Of a DNA stretch of 50,560 bases, positions 30,979-39,129 are shown one piece after another. Source of the DNA: JADGGV01 sp035715725 (lineage in GTDB: Bacteria; Gemmatimonadota; Gemmatimonadetes; Longimicrobiales; RSA9); assembly GCA_035715725.1 (NCBI GenBank), contig DASTKT010000082.1, positions 1 through 50,560 of the forward strand, written 5' to 3'. Position 1 is the stretch's first letter; every line of letters starts with the position of its first letter. Position numbers and translations under genes: made by a program. The notes under the pieces were generated by a model. The model was not told the DNA's origin. It saw only the letters and a list, made by a program, of their open reading frames with translations, and did not search any database.

Positions 30979-31069
30979 GTGACAACGAGTTCCGCGGCGA
31001 AAAATCGGAAACGTCTGTGGGGCGGCGGGCGCGAGGCGACGAGGCGGAGGTCGGGGCCGAATACGAAGC

Positions 31070-31101
31070 GGGGCCCGGACGACAGGCGTCGTCCGGGCCC
31101 C
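31070..31101 (-). terminator. Terminator hairpin after the LysM3 transglycosylase gene
   Basis: A 14-bp perfect stem (31070-31083 with 31088-31101, GGGGCCCGGACGAC and its complement) with a 4-base loop lies 26 bases beyond the stop at 31127. On the minus strand it is followed by GCTTCGTATT, which is only weakly T-rich. Confidence 0.7.
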
Positions 31102-31126
31102 GAGCGGGCGCGGCCGGATCGTGGCG

Positions 31127-32950
31127 CTAGTCGGAGCTGACGTGGAGCTCGACGCGGTCGCCGGGCCGGAGCACGGAGCGGGCGGTCAGGTCGTTCCAGC
31201 GCATGACCTGGTCCGGCGTGCAGCCGTGCTCCCTGGCGATCTTCCAGACGCTATCGCCGGCCTGGACCTTGTAGACGACGACGTGGACGGCGGAGCGGGA
31301 CGCGGTCGCCTTCCTCGATGGCGCGTCGGAGGAGACGAGGAGGCCGGGCCCGTCCGCCTTGCGGCGGGGGGCGTCGTCGTCGCGGGCGGCGACGGCGTGG
31401 CCGCGCCGGACGACGAGCTCCTGGCCGGGGTGGATGAGGGAGGAGCGGCCGAGGTGGTTCAGGTCGCGGAGCTCGGCGAGCGAGAGGTCGTGGTCGCGGG
31501 CGATGCCGCCCAGCGTGTCCCCCCGGCGCACGCGGTACGTACGCGTTCCAGAGGAGCCGTGCTCCGTCGCGTCCTTGCGGGGACTCTGGGGCGCGGCACC
31601 GGCGCCGCGGGCATCGCCCGCGTCCGCGTCGGTGGCGGCATCGTCGTCCGCGGAGCGGCTCGCGCGGCGCCCCGCCGAGGCGAGCGCCTTCGCCTGGCTG
31701 GCCGATGCGCCGGACCCCTTCCGGGCACTGGAGCCGGCGGCGTCGCCGCGGGGCCCGTCCGCCGAGGCGAGCAGGGCCGCCGGGAGGAGCGGGATCTCCA
31801 GATGGCGGCCGGTGGGCGCGCGCCGCTTGATGTGGTTGAAGCGCTTGATGGCGCTGACGCTCACGCCATAGCGCCTGGCGATCGCGGCGAGCGACTCGCC
31901 CCGGGCGACGACATGCTCGATGGGGTGGACGCGCTCCCGCGCGGGGATGGCGTCCAGCGCGGCGGCGAACCGGGCGGCGTGGCCGGCGGGGAGACGCACC
32001 TCGACGGTGCGGCCGGGAGGCGTGACGCCGCGGTAGAACTGGGGGTTGAGGAGCCGGACGTCGCTCTCGCTGACGTCGGCGGCCCGGGCGATGGCGGCGA
32101 GGTCGGTGGCGGAGCGGACGGTGACGACCTCGAACGTGTCGGGCGCCGGGAGGTCGAGCGTATCGAAGCCGAAGCGGCCGGGGTACTTCGCGAGGATCGA
32201 GGCGGCGAGGAGCTGGGGCACGTAGTTGCGCGTCTCGGCCGGCAGGATCGAGTCGATGCGCCAGAAGAGCGAATCGTCGCCCCGCGCGCCGCCGGCCACC
32301 TGCTCGAGCGCGCGGCCGACGCGGCCGGAGCCGGAGTTGTAGGCGGCGGCGGCGAGGTACCAGCTGCCGAACTCCTGGTAGAGGCCCCGGAGGTGGCGGA
32401 CGGCGGCCTCGGTGGAGCGGACCGGGTCGCGTCGCTCGTCGATGTAGGTGCCGACCTCGAGTCCGGTCATGCGGGCGGTTTCCGCCATGAACTGCCAGAT
32501 CCCCACGGCCTTGGCGCGGGAGTAGGCGTTCGGCGAGAAGCCGCTCTCGATGAGGGCGAGATAGATGAGGTCGCTCGGCAGGCCGTGCGCGGCGAGCTGC
32601 TCGCGGATGAACGGCTCGTAGCGGGCCATCCGGGTGAGCCAGATGGCGAAGCGGTCGTGGGAGCGCTGGTAGTACTCCAGCCAGTACCTGACCCGATCGT
32701 TGTACTGGAGCGGGAACCCGAAATCGGCCGCGTCGACGCCCTCGGGGAGCCCCAGGGCGACGTCGGCGACGCTGTCCGCGCCGGCGTCCGCCACCGAGTC
32801 GGGCATTTCCGCGTCCGCGACGACCGGCGTCTCGGGCGGCAGGTTGACGTTGGAGGGGGTCGGCGTCCCGGGGTGGGGCGCGCCCCCGGCGCAACCGGCC
32901 GCGAAGGCCGCCAGGAGCAGGGCGAGCGGTGCCCGATTCAGGAAATTCAC
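31127..32950 (-). CDS. MltD-like lytic transglycosylase lipoprotein with three LysM domains
   Basis: The start is a GTG at 32950, four bases after the stop of the upstream gene. The 607-residue protein has a lipoprotein signal with lipobox FAAGC (Cys20), then an acidic linker. The SLT domain spans about 110-260 (YLALIESGFSPNAYSRAK, catalytic Glu135; VGIWQFMAETA; FGSWYLAAAAYNSGSGRV; ETRNYVPQLLAAS). Three LysM domains follow: about 345-388, 471-515 and 556-604, the latter two separated by Ser/Ala/Asp-rich linkers. A further degenerate LysM-like stretch lies near 270-320. It is expected on the outer membrane, cutting peptidoglycan. It is a paralogue of the 29622-30800 protein, with a longer LysM array. 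Confidence 0.94.
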   Translation of the reverse strand: MNFLNRAPLALLLAAFAAGCAGGAPHPGTPTPSNVNLPPETPVVADAEMPDSVADAGADSVADVALGLPEGVDAADFGFPLQYNDRVRYWLEYYQRSHDRFAIWLTRMARYEPFIREQLAAHGLPSDLIYLALIESGFSPNAYSRAKAVGIWQFMAETARMTGLEVGTYIDERRDPVRSTEAAVRHLRGLYQEFGSWYLAAAAYNSGSGRVGRALEQVAGGARGDDSLFWRIDSILPAETRNYVPQLLAASILAKYPGRFGFDTLDLPAPDTFEVVTVRSATDLAAIARAADVSESDVRLLNPQFYRGVTPPGRTVEVRLPAGHAARFAAALDAIPARERVHPIEHVVARGESLAAIARRYGVSVSAIKRFNHIKRRAPTGRHLEIPLLPAALLASADGPRGDAAGSSARKGSGASASQAKALASAGRRASRSADDDAATDADAGDARGAGAAPQSPRKDATEHGSSGTRTYRVRRGDTLGGIARDHDLSLAELRDLNHLGRSSLIHPGQELVVRRGHAVAARDDDAPRRKADGPGLLVSSDAPSRKATASRSAVHVVVYKVQAGDSVWKIAREHGCTPDQVMRWNDLTARSVLRPGDRVELHVSSD

Positions 32951-32954
32951 GACG

Positions 32955-33572
32955 CTAGAACGCGGTGTTCAGGTAATTGCCGAGGATACGGTTAAGGGCG
33001 TTCAGCACCGCCATGCAGGCGGTGCGCAACGCGTCGTCCCCCATGAGGACGGCGCCGATGAGCTGCTGGCGCGAGCCGCTGACCCGGTAGAGGGACGCGA
33101 CCATGATCTCGTGATCGAAGGCGCGCACCGGCTTGATTCCGGTGAGGCGGAGGCCCAGCTCGCCGTTGGAGGCGCGCGCGATGGCCTGTACCGTGGCGAT
33201 GGCGGCGCCGCGCGTCTCCATGGGGAGCCCGGGCTCGGCGATCTCCTCGCCCACGAAGTCCTGGCCCTGCCATTCGAGCGTGACGCGGACCCGGACGCGG
33301 CCGTCCTCGGCTGGCGAGCGGGTCACGCCGACGAAGCGGGCGCGGTTGCGGTCGGGCTCGCCCGGCTGGCGGATGATGGCCACGCCCACGCTGCCGGGAT
33401 CGAATCCGGCCTCGAGGAGGGCGTCCTGCGCGGCGCCCTCGAGGCGGAGCCGCCCCGCGTCCGGACGGCCAATGATCCAGACCTCTTCCCGGGCGGTGTC
33501 CAGGAGCACCCGCTGCGCGCCTTCGAGGGATTCGAGGCGCGATCGTAATGCCTCCAGCGCGCTCGTATCCAT
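32955..33572 (-). CDS. Unnamed conserved protein, paralogue of the protein at 6413-7126
   Basis: I chose the ATG at 33572 (MDTSALEALR), giving 205 residues; no clear ribosome site precedes it, so a GTG 18 bases upstream is an alternative. There is no signal peptide or membrane helix. The N-terminal half has VLLDTAREEVWIIGRPDAG and VGVAIIRQPGE. The C-terminal half has RVRVRVTLEWQGQDFVGE, METRGAAIATVQAIARA, LRLTGIKPVRAF, MVASLYRVSGSRQQLIGAV and AVLNALNRILGNYL, matching the other copy in order and spacing. Function is unknown. It lies first in an operon with the three-LysM transglycosylase behind a good promoter. Confidence 0.8.
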   Translation of the reverse strand: MDTSALEALRSRLESLEGAQRVLLDTAREEVWIIGRPDAGRLRLEGAAQDALLEAGFDPGSVGVAIIRQPGEPDRNRARFVGVTRSPAEDGRVRVRVTLEWQGQDFVGEEIAEPGLPMETRGAAIATVQAIARASNGELGLRLTGIKPVRAFDHEIMVASLYRVSGSRQQLIGAVLMGDDALRTACMAVLNALNRILGNYLNTAF

Positions 33573-33635
33573 GGAGGAGAGGGAAGCCACGACGCTCGGC
33601 TCAGTCTTCGGGTGGACCCAGGGAGAGGGGACGCT

Positions 33636-33665
33636 AAGGTACCCGCAAACAAAAGGTGGTGTCAA
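33636..33665 (-). promoter_or_regulatory. Promoter for the unnamed gene and LysM transglycosylase operon
   Basis: On the minus strand a perfect TTGACA (33665-33660), an 18-base spacer and TACCTT (33641-33636) lie about 65 bases before the ATG at 33572. The region is AT-rich against its surroundings. Confidence 0.6.
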
Positions 33666-33732
33666 GAAGGAGCCGCCCGCCGGCATTTTTGGGCAGGTGG
33701 CCCCCTCTCCTCCCGGTATCGTCCGCTCAGCG

Positions 33733-34860
33733 TCAGAACTTCAACAGGCCCCCTGCTCCCTTGACCGCGGCGAGCGCGGCGGGATCGGCGAATCCGACGG
33801 CGATCTCCTGCTCCTCGGCGAGGCGGATCATCGCCTCCACGACATCGACGCCGTTGCGCAGCTCGCCGCCGCAGTACGGGCACTCGCTGTCGGCTCGCGC
33901 CAGGAAGAAGCCGCAGCGCTGGCACTGCGAGCCGGCGCGGTGGAGGTCGCGGGCGACGATGAGCGTCTCGACCTTCCCCTCCTGCAGCTGCTCGAGCGTC
34001 TGGTGGATGCCGGCGGTGGCGAAATAGTTGTGGCGGACCCGGTCGGTGAGCACCTCGACGGCGCGGGTCTCGCGCCGTTCGTGCTGCTGGGCGAAGAAGG
34101 GGGCGAGGCGGTCGACGATGGCCGGCGCGCCGGCCTCGATCGGCGCGGCGGCCGTATGGACGACCTTCTCCTGGAGCTCGACCGTCAGGAAGGGGAGGAA
34201 CCCCTTCACGTTCTCGTCCGTGCCTGCGAGCACGATGTGCTCCGGGCGGTGGCGCCGGCAGAACTCGACGGCCTCGGCGGCGAAGTCCTTGAAGAACTGG
34301 CGCGTCTCCTCAGCCTTCCACTTCTGGTACCCCTTCGCCGCCTCGCCCCCCGCCTGCACGGCGTGCCTCCTGGGCTCGTCCGGCTCCTTCTCGACGCGCT
34401 CCTCGGCGAGCAGCTGGCCGCAGCGGACGCTGAGCATGCGGAAATGCTCGCGGTCGACGACGAAGACGGCGTAGCGAGGGTTGCTCTCCACGACCTCGAC
34501 GAGGGGGGCGATGATCGGCTGATCCGCGATCTCCATCCGGTTCTGGAGCGGCACGGGCAACTGGAGCGCCTCCTGCCAGTCGCCGCCCAACTCCGTGTAG
34601 ATGGCCAGGCCCTTGTTCGCCTGGTCGAAGCTCTCGTCGATCCAGCGCTCCACGCGGTCGAAGGCGGCACCGATCTCGGTCACGTGGTGCGTCTCCCGCT
34701 CGCTGTCGAGCTCCGCGAAGCGTCCTTTCTCCTTGCTGAGGAAGACGGTGTGGCGCCGCTTGTTGTTCGCGTCGACGGCCATGTCGAGGAAGACCGACAT
34801 GATCGGCCGGCGGCTCTCGGGCCGATGGATCAGGCGCTGGATGTCCTCGCGAGAAACCAT
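33733..34860 (-). CDS. eRF1-like (baeRF-type) protein with C-terminal zinc ribbon
   Basis: The 375-residue protein (ATG 34860) resembles bacterial relatives of archaeo-eukaryotic release factor 1, a call made by eye. Residues about 15-140 would be the first alpha/beta part (IMSVFLDMAVD; YAVFVVDREHFRML). Residues about 165-195, AVQAGGEAAKGYQKWKAEET, sit where eRF1 carries its GGQ loop and following helix; here it is GGE (171-173). Residues about 205-300 are a second alpha/beta part (HIVLAGTDENVKGFLPFL). A zinc ribbon follows with Cys at 313, 316, 327 and 330 (CQRC, CPYC). Such proteins are thought to act on ribosomes or as peptidyl-tRNA hydrolases, as Vms1 does. The gene stands alone between guaB and the operon downstream. 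Confidence 0.7.
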   Translation of the reverse strand: MVSREDIQRLIHRPESRRPIMSVFLDMAVDANNKRRHTVFLSKEKGRFAELDSERETHHVTEIGAAFDRVERWIDESFDQANKGLAIYTELGGDWQEALQLPVPLQNRMEIADQPIIAPLVEVVESNPRYAVFVVDREHFRMLSVRCGQLLAEERVEKEPDEPRRHAVQAGGEAAKGYQKWKAEETRQFFKDFAAEAVEFCRRHRPEHIVLAGTDENVKGFLPFLTVELQEKVVHTAAAPIEAGAPAIVDRLAPFFAQQHERRETRAVEVLTDRVRHNYFATAGIHQTLEQLQEGKVETLIVARDLHRAGSQCQRCGFFLARADSECPYCGGELRNGVDVVEAMIRLAEEQEIAVGFADPAALAAVKGAGGLLKF

Positions 34861-35001
34861 GGGGAGTCGGGCTGGGGTGAACGTCAGGGCCTGTGTCGGC
34901 GGCGTTCGAGGGCGCAAGGAGCGTGCCCTGTGAGCTCCTGGCGAGGACCAGGCGAGGCGTAGGGGCGGGGTGGTGGGCGGGACGGCGGGGCACCGCGCGG
35001 C

Positions 35002-35038
35002 GGGCCGGGGGCCGCCGTTCGCGGCGGCGCCCCGGCCC
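35002..35038 (-). terminator. guaB terminator hairpin
   Basis: A 9-bp stem (35002-35010 with 35030-35038) continues after a one-base bulge into a 7-bp stem (35011-35017 with 35022-35028) closed by TTCG. It starts 7 bases beyond the guaB stop. There is no T-run on either side. Confidence 0.65.
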
Positions 35039-35044
35039 GAGCGG

Positions 35045-36514
35045 CTACAGGTGGTAGTTCGGCGCCTCGCGCGTGACCGCGACGTCGTGCGGGTGCGACT
35101 CGCGCAGGCCGCCGCTGGTGATGCGCACGAAGCGGGTGTTCGTGCGGAGCTCCTCGATCCGCGGCACGCCGCAGTAGCCCATGCCGCTGCGGATCCCGCC
35201 GACGAGCTGATAGATGACGTCGGAGACCGGACCCTTGTAGGGGACGCGGCCCTCGATGCCTTCGGGGACGAACTTCCGGCCGTCGCTCCCCTCCTGGAAG
35301 TACCGGTCGGCCGAGCCCTGCTCCATGGCGGCGAGCGAGCCCATGCCGCGCACGGTCTTGTAGCGGCGGCCCTCGAGGAGGAAGCTCTCGCCCGGGCTCT
35401 CCTCGGTCCCGGCGAGCATCGAGCCCATCATGACGGAGTGCGCGCCGGCGGCGAGCGCCTTCACGATGTCGCCGGAGTAGCGGATGCCGCCATCGGCGAT
35501 GATCGGTGCGCGCCCCTCGACGCCGCGGACGGCCTCGAGGACGGCGGTGAGCTGCGGCACGCCGATGCCCGTGACGACCCGGGTCGTGCAGATGCTGCCG
35601 GGCCCGATCCCGACCTTGACGGCGTCGGCGCCGCGGTCGACCAGCGCGGCCGCGCCCTCGGCCGTGGCCACGTTGCCGGCGATGAGCTGGACGTCGGGGA
35701 AGCGCTCGCGGGCCTGGGCGAGCGCGTCCAGCACGCCGAGCGAGTGGCCATGGGCGGTGTCGATGACCAGGACGTCGACGCCGGCCGCGACCAGCTCGGC
35801 GGCGCGCTCGAGGTCGCGGGGCGTGGTGCCGATGGCGGCGCCGACGCGGAGCCGGCCATGCTCGTCCTTGCACGCGTTCGGGTACTGGCGCCGCTTGAAG
35901 ATGTCCTTGACCGTGATGAGCCCCCGCAGCTTGCCGTGCTCGTCGACGACGGGGAGCTTCTCGATGCGGTGACGGTGGAGGACGCGCTCGGCGTCCTCGA
36001 GGGAGGTGCCGACGGGCGCGGTCACGAGGCGGTCGGCCGTCATGACCTCGCGCACCGGCCGGTCGAGCTCGCCCTCGAACATCAGGTCGCGGTTCGTGAT
36101 GATGCCGACGAGCCGGCCGGTCCCGTCCACGACCGGCACGCCGCTGATCGAGAACTGCTCCATGAGCCGGAGCGCATCGCGGATCGGCCGCTCCGGACCG
36201 ACGGTGATGGGGTTGAGGATCATGCCGCTCTCGGAGCGCTTGACGCGGTCGACCTCGGCCGCCTGCCGCTCGACGGGCATGTTCTTGTGGATGATGCCGA
36301 TCCCGCCTTCCCTCGCCATGGCGATGGCCATGCGCGACTCGGTGACCGTGTCCATCGCGGCGGCGACGAGCGGGATCGGCAGCTCGATCTTGCGGGTCAG
36401 CCGTGTCGTGACATCGGTGTCGCGCGGGTGCACCTCGGAGAACTGGGGCACCAGCAGGACATCGTCGAAGGTGAGGGCGTCGCCCAGGATCCGGGGATGG
36501 TCGCGCTGGGTCAT
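35045..36514 (-). CDS. guaB: Inosine-5'-monophosphate dehydrogenase
   Basis: GuaB oxidises IMP to XMP with NAD, the committed step to GMP. The 489-residue protein has TFDDVLLVP (15-23), AAAMDTVTE (51-59), two CBS domains (about 95-210), IDTAHGHS (251-258), and the active-site loop VGIGPGSICTTR with Cys309. The GG motif IADGGIRYSGD and the flap region (MGSLAAMEQGSADRYF) follow. ATG 36514 is preceded by GGAGGCGGAGGCC. The frame is open upstream into the leader, but that part does not resemble GuaB. It runs opposite to the purine operon on the right. Confidence 0.97.
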   Translation of the reverse strand: MTQRDHPRILGDALTFDDVLLVPQFSEVHPRDTDVTTRLTRKIELPIPLVAAAMDTVTESRMAIAMAREGGIGIIHKNMPVERQAAEVDRVKRSESGMILNPITVGPERPIRDALRLMEQFSISGVPVVDGTGRLVGIITNRDLMFEGELDRPVREVMTADRLVTAPVGTSLEDAERVLHRHRIEKLPVVDEHGKLRGLITVKDIFKRRQYPNACKDEHGRLRVGAAIGTTPRDLERAAELVAAGVDVLVIDTAHGHSLGVLDALAQARERFPDVQLIAGNVATAEGAAALVDRGADAVKVGIGPGSICTTRVVTGIGVPQLTAVLEAVRGVEGRAPIIADGGIRYSGDIVKALAAGAHSVMMGSMLAGTEESPGESFLLEGRRYKTVRGMGSLAAMEQGSADRYFQEGSDGRKFVPEGIEGRVPYKGPVSDVIYQLVGGIRSGMGYCGVPRIEELRTNTRFVRITSGGLRESHPHDVAVTREAPNYHL

Positions 36515-36617
36515 GGCCTCCGCCTCCAAATACGAAACGCCCGCCGGCCGTGAGCGCACATCACGCTCGGGCCCGCGGGCTTGCGGTGAAAATCGATGCA
36601 TGGTCCTTCCATGAGGT

Positions 36618-36647
36618 ACGATATCGCGGCCGGTCCGCGGCCGTCAA
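36618..36647 (-). promoter_or_regulatory. Candidate guaB promoter
   Basis: On the minus strand TTGACG (36647-36642), an 18-base spacer and TATCGT (36623-36618) form a fair promoter. The leader to ATG 36514 would be about 95 bases and holds small dyads (CATGG/CCATG at 36599-36613; GAGCG/CGCTC in the middle). I do not see a known riboswitch. Confidence 0.5.
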
Positions 36648-36665
36648 GCCGCGACGTCGCCCCGC

Positions 36666-37067
36666 TCACGCCTCCTCCACGCGGCCGCGCAGCACGCGGC
36701 GGATCGGGCCGGGCACGAGCGAGGCGAGATCGTCGATCCCGTCGAGAAGGATGGAGAGCGCGCGCTGCGGCCCATCCCAGTGCTCGGCGACGATGTCGGG
36801 CCCGGCGTTCGCGACGAGCCGGCTCAGCACGAGGCCGAGCAGGTAGATGTCGTCCACCATGCCGAACAGGCCGAGCACGTCCGGGATGAGGTCCGCCGGC
36901 ATCAGCACGTACGCGACGGCGAGGCCGACGAGGGCCTTGTCGACCCGGGAGATGCGCGGGTCTCGCAACAGCCGGACGAGGAGACGCAGGAACCGAGGGA
37001 GCTGGCGTAGCACGGCCGTGGCCGCGCCGCGGGCACGGCGCCGGCGAAGCGCTCGAAGCGACGGCAT
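36666..37067 (-). CDS. DUF1232 (YkvA-like) small membrane protein
   Basis: The 133-residue protein has the DUF1232 core DKALVGLAVAYVLMPADLIPDVLGLFGMVDDIYLLG-type region (AYVLMPADLIPD, then GMVDDIYLLGLVLSRL), which forms one or two membrane-embedded helices. The N-terminus is strongly basic (RALRRRRARG). The function of this widespread family is unknown. Its ATG lies 2 bases after the stop of the upstream gene, so the two are coupled. Confidence 0.85.
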   Translation of the reverse strand: MPSLRALRRRRARGAATAVLRQLPRFLRLLVRLLRDPRISRVDKALVGLAVAYVLMPADLIPDVLGLFGMVDDIYLLGLVLSRLVANAGPDIVAEHWDGPQRALSILLDGIDDLASLVPGPIRRVLRGRVEEA

Positions 37068-37069
37068 CC

Positions 37070-37597
37070 CTACTCCCCCGCGGCGCCGGGGCGGGGCTGC
37101 TCCGGCGTCCCGGCGTCGGCCGAGGCGGTGGGCGCATCCGGGTCCGGCGTGGCCCGGATCGTCGAGGCCGGCGGCGTCGCGGCGCCGGGCGCGGACGGAT
37201 CCGGGACCGCCGGCGGCAGCGCCGCGGCGGCCGCGGAGGCGGCCGGCCGCGCCGGCGCCTCGCTCGAGAGCAGCTCCTTGCCGGTCTCGACCACGCCGTC
37301 CACCACCCCGAGACCCGCTTCCACCACGCCATCGACCACTTCCCGCCCGGCTTCCATCACCTTGCGCGCCGTGCCGAAGAGCCCGACGGCGCCGCGGATG
37401 TACTGCGGCGCCAGCGAGCGCATGCGCAGCCTGTCCTCGAGCCGCTCGGCGAAGCGCTGCAGCCCGGTCGGCTCCGGCGCCTTCCCCTTGGCGTACTTGG
37501 ACTCCAGGAACTCGATGAAGTCGAGGACCTGGTACAGCTGCTCGTCGGGAAGCACCTGCAGCTTCCGCCAGAGGCGCTCACGGGTGATGTCGTTCAT
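37070..37597 (-). CDS. Unnamed protein with DUF2281-like N-terminus and Ala/Pro-rich tail
   Basis: ATG 37597 follows a good ribosome site (AAGGTGG). The first 40 residues (MNDITRERLWRKLQVLPDEQ, then YQVLDFIEFLESKYA) match the short helical motif of DUF2281-like proteins, which often occur in small regulatory or toxin-antitoxin-associated proteins. Residues about 45-115 contain amphipathic repeats (VVDGVVEAGLGVVDGVVETG). The last 60 residues are low-complexity Ala/Pro. No membrane helix is evident. It is coupled to the DUF1232 gene, suggesting a joint role, but none is known. Confidence 0.7.
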   Translation of the reverse strand: MNDITRERLWRKLQVLPDEQLYQVLDFIEFLESKYAKGKAPEPTGLQRFAERLEDRLRMRSLAPQYIRGAVGLFGTARKVMEAGREVVDGVVEAGLGVVDGVVETGKELLSSEAPARPAASAAAAALPPAVPDPSAPGAATPPASTIRATPDPDAPTASADAGTPEQPRPGAAGE

Positions 37598-37775
37598 ACC
37601 CACCTTAGGATGCGCTGGAGCCCGGCGCGGCCGATGCGCCCCGGGCATGCTCGGATCCGTGTTCCATCGTTCCCTGGCCCTCCCCGCCGGTACACGGCGA
37701 TCCCGGCGCCGGGTGCGATCGACGTTCTGGTACCTCCGATGATACCCACGAGTGCCGCCGACGTGACATAGGCCG

Positions 37776-38939
37776 TCACGAGCCGCAGGCGCGGGGCGCC
37801 GGCCTGCGCCCGGGCTCGGCCGAGAGCTGCAGGCGGTCGAGAAGCGCCGGCGTGGCGACGACGCCACCGACCGGGATCGGGGGCGGCGCGCCGGCGCTGA
37901 CAGCCCCACCGTCGCGGATCCAGAGCCCGTCGCTGCCGGGCCACGCCCGGGCCTGCACGCAGCCGCGGTCGGCGCCGAGCACGAAGAAGGCGGTCGCGAG
38001 CGCCGCGGCGGCGAGACCGGTCGGCGCGACCGCCGTGGCGCTCGCGCTGCCGGTCGGAGGCGCACCCGTGCGAGGATCCACCGTGCGCGAGTGCCGCTCT
38101 CCGCCCCCCGCGAGCCCCTGCCGATCATCGGCCGTCGTGGTCACGGCGCCGCTGTCGAGCGTCACTACGCCCAGCACCGCATCGGGGTTGCGGGGGTCCA
38201 GGATCCCGACGCCCCAGGCGCCGGTGCCCGGCGGCGGCGGCCCGAAGACGAGCACGTTCTCGCCGACGTCGATCATCCCGCGGTCCAGCCCGGCGCCGCG
38301 CATGGCCGCGGCGGCGCGGTCCAGGGCGTACCCGCGTGCGAGCGCGTCGACGTCGAGGCGCATCCCGGGAAGCGGCAGCCGCACGCTCCGTGTGGCGAGG
38401 TCGAAGCGGACCCGGCGCCAATCGACGAGCGCCCGGGCGGAATCGAGCGCCGCCCGCGGCGGGCGCTCACCCCGGCGGTCGTAGCCGGACCACAGATCGG
38501 CCAGCGGAGCGGCGGTCGGATCGACGGCGCCGCCGGTGGCCTCGGCGTAGCGGAGCGCGGCGGCCAGCACCTCGGCGGTCTCCGGGGAGACGACCGTCGC
38601 CGAGTCGGTACCGGCCCGCCGGTTGACGCGGGCGATCTCGCTCTCCGGCCGGCCGGCGGTCACGAGCGAGTCGACGCGCCCGACGGCGGCGCGGCCGGCC
38701 TCGAGCGCGCGGGCCGCGAGCGCCGTGTCGCCCTGCCAGACGCTGATCTCGAGTGTCGTGCGCATGGCCGGCCACGAGCGCGTCGTCGGCGGCACGATGC
38801 TGTCGAGGTCCGCCGGGCCGCTCCGGCCGCCGCCGGCCGCGACGCCGGCCGGCCCGACCGTGTGGCGGTACGCGCCGCACGCCGCGGCGGACGCCAGCAG
38901 GAGCGCGGCCGGCACGGCCCGCCCGAGCAACGCTCTCAC
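37776..38939 (-). CDS. Divergent ApbE-like (FAD:protein FMN transferase family) lipoprotein
   Basis: The GTG at 38939 follows GGGGAGGA; the 387-residue product starts VRALLGRAVPAALLLASAAACG, a lipoprotein signal. The ApbE fold is visible: DVDALARGYALDRAAAAM, a glycine-rich strand that reads MIDVGENVLVFG instead of the usual NLGGN, GAVTTTADD in place of the TSGdY motif, HSRTVDPRTGAPP and LATAFFVLG. In the last region the family's Mg-binding Asp (ADaLaT) is Ala (AAALAT). ApbE normally transfers FMN to Thr residues of NqrB/NqrC, RnfG and similar proteins. Because key residues are changed, activity is uncertain. No flavoprotein target lies in the window. Confidence 0.78.
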   Translation of the reverse strand: MRALLGRAVPAALLLASAAACGAYRHTVGPAGVAAGGGRSGPADLDSIVPPTTRSWPAMRTTLEISVWQGDTALAARALEAGRAAVGRVDSLVTAGRPESEIARVNRRAGTDSATVVSPETAEVLAAALRYAEATGGAVDPTAAPLADLWSGYDRRGERPPRAALDSARALVDWRRVRFDLATRSVRLPLPGMRLDVDALARGYALDRAAAAMRGAGLDRGMIDVGENVLVFGPPPPGTGAWGVGILDPRNPDAVLGVVTLDSGAVTTTADDRQGLAGGGERHSRTVDPRTGAPPTGSASATAVAPTGLAAAALATAFFVLGADRGCVQARAWPGSDGLWIRDGGAVSAGAPPPIPVGGVVATPALLDRLQLSAEPGRRPAPRACGS

Positions 38940-39129
38940 TCCGATTCCTCCCCGGGGCGCCGGCGGTCGGGCCGGTGCCTCTGCATGCCGCGGATCCCGG
39001 CGGCGCGGCCCGCGCCGCCGGACGAACCTGGACTTTCCGGCCGCGGGCGCGGTCGCGCAAGCGGGGCGGCGGGGGCGGCGGCGCGCCGGTCGGCGATGCG
39101 CCGCCGCGGCGGGCGCGCCCAGCCGCCGC

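Larger units (their letters stand above)
30801..31126. other. Intergenic region between the two MltD-type genes
   Basis: These 326 bases contain no gene. The middle (about 30928-31012) is unusually AT-rich for this window and contains the candidate promoter and dyad for the 29622-30800 gene. The right end (31070-31101) holds the terminator of the second transglycosylase gene. Confidence 0.6.

Noticed and set aside
36515..36620. Possible purine riboswitch before guaB
   Set aside because: I see no pair of conserved loops or core of a purine, preQ1 or ZTP type element; only small dyads.
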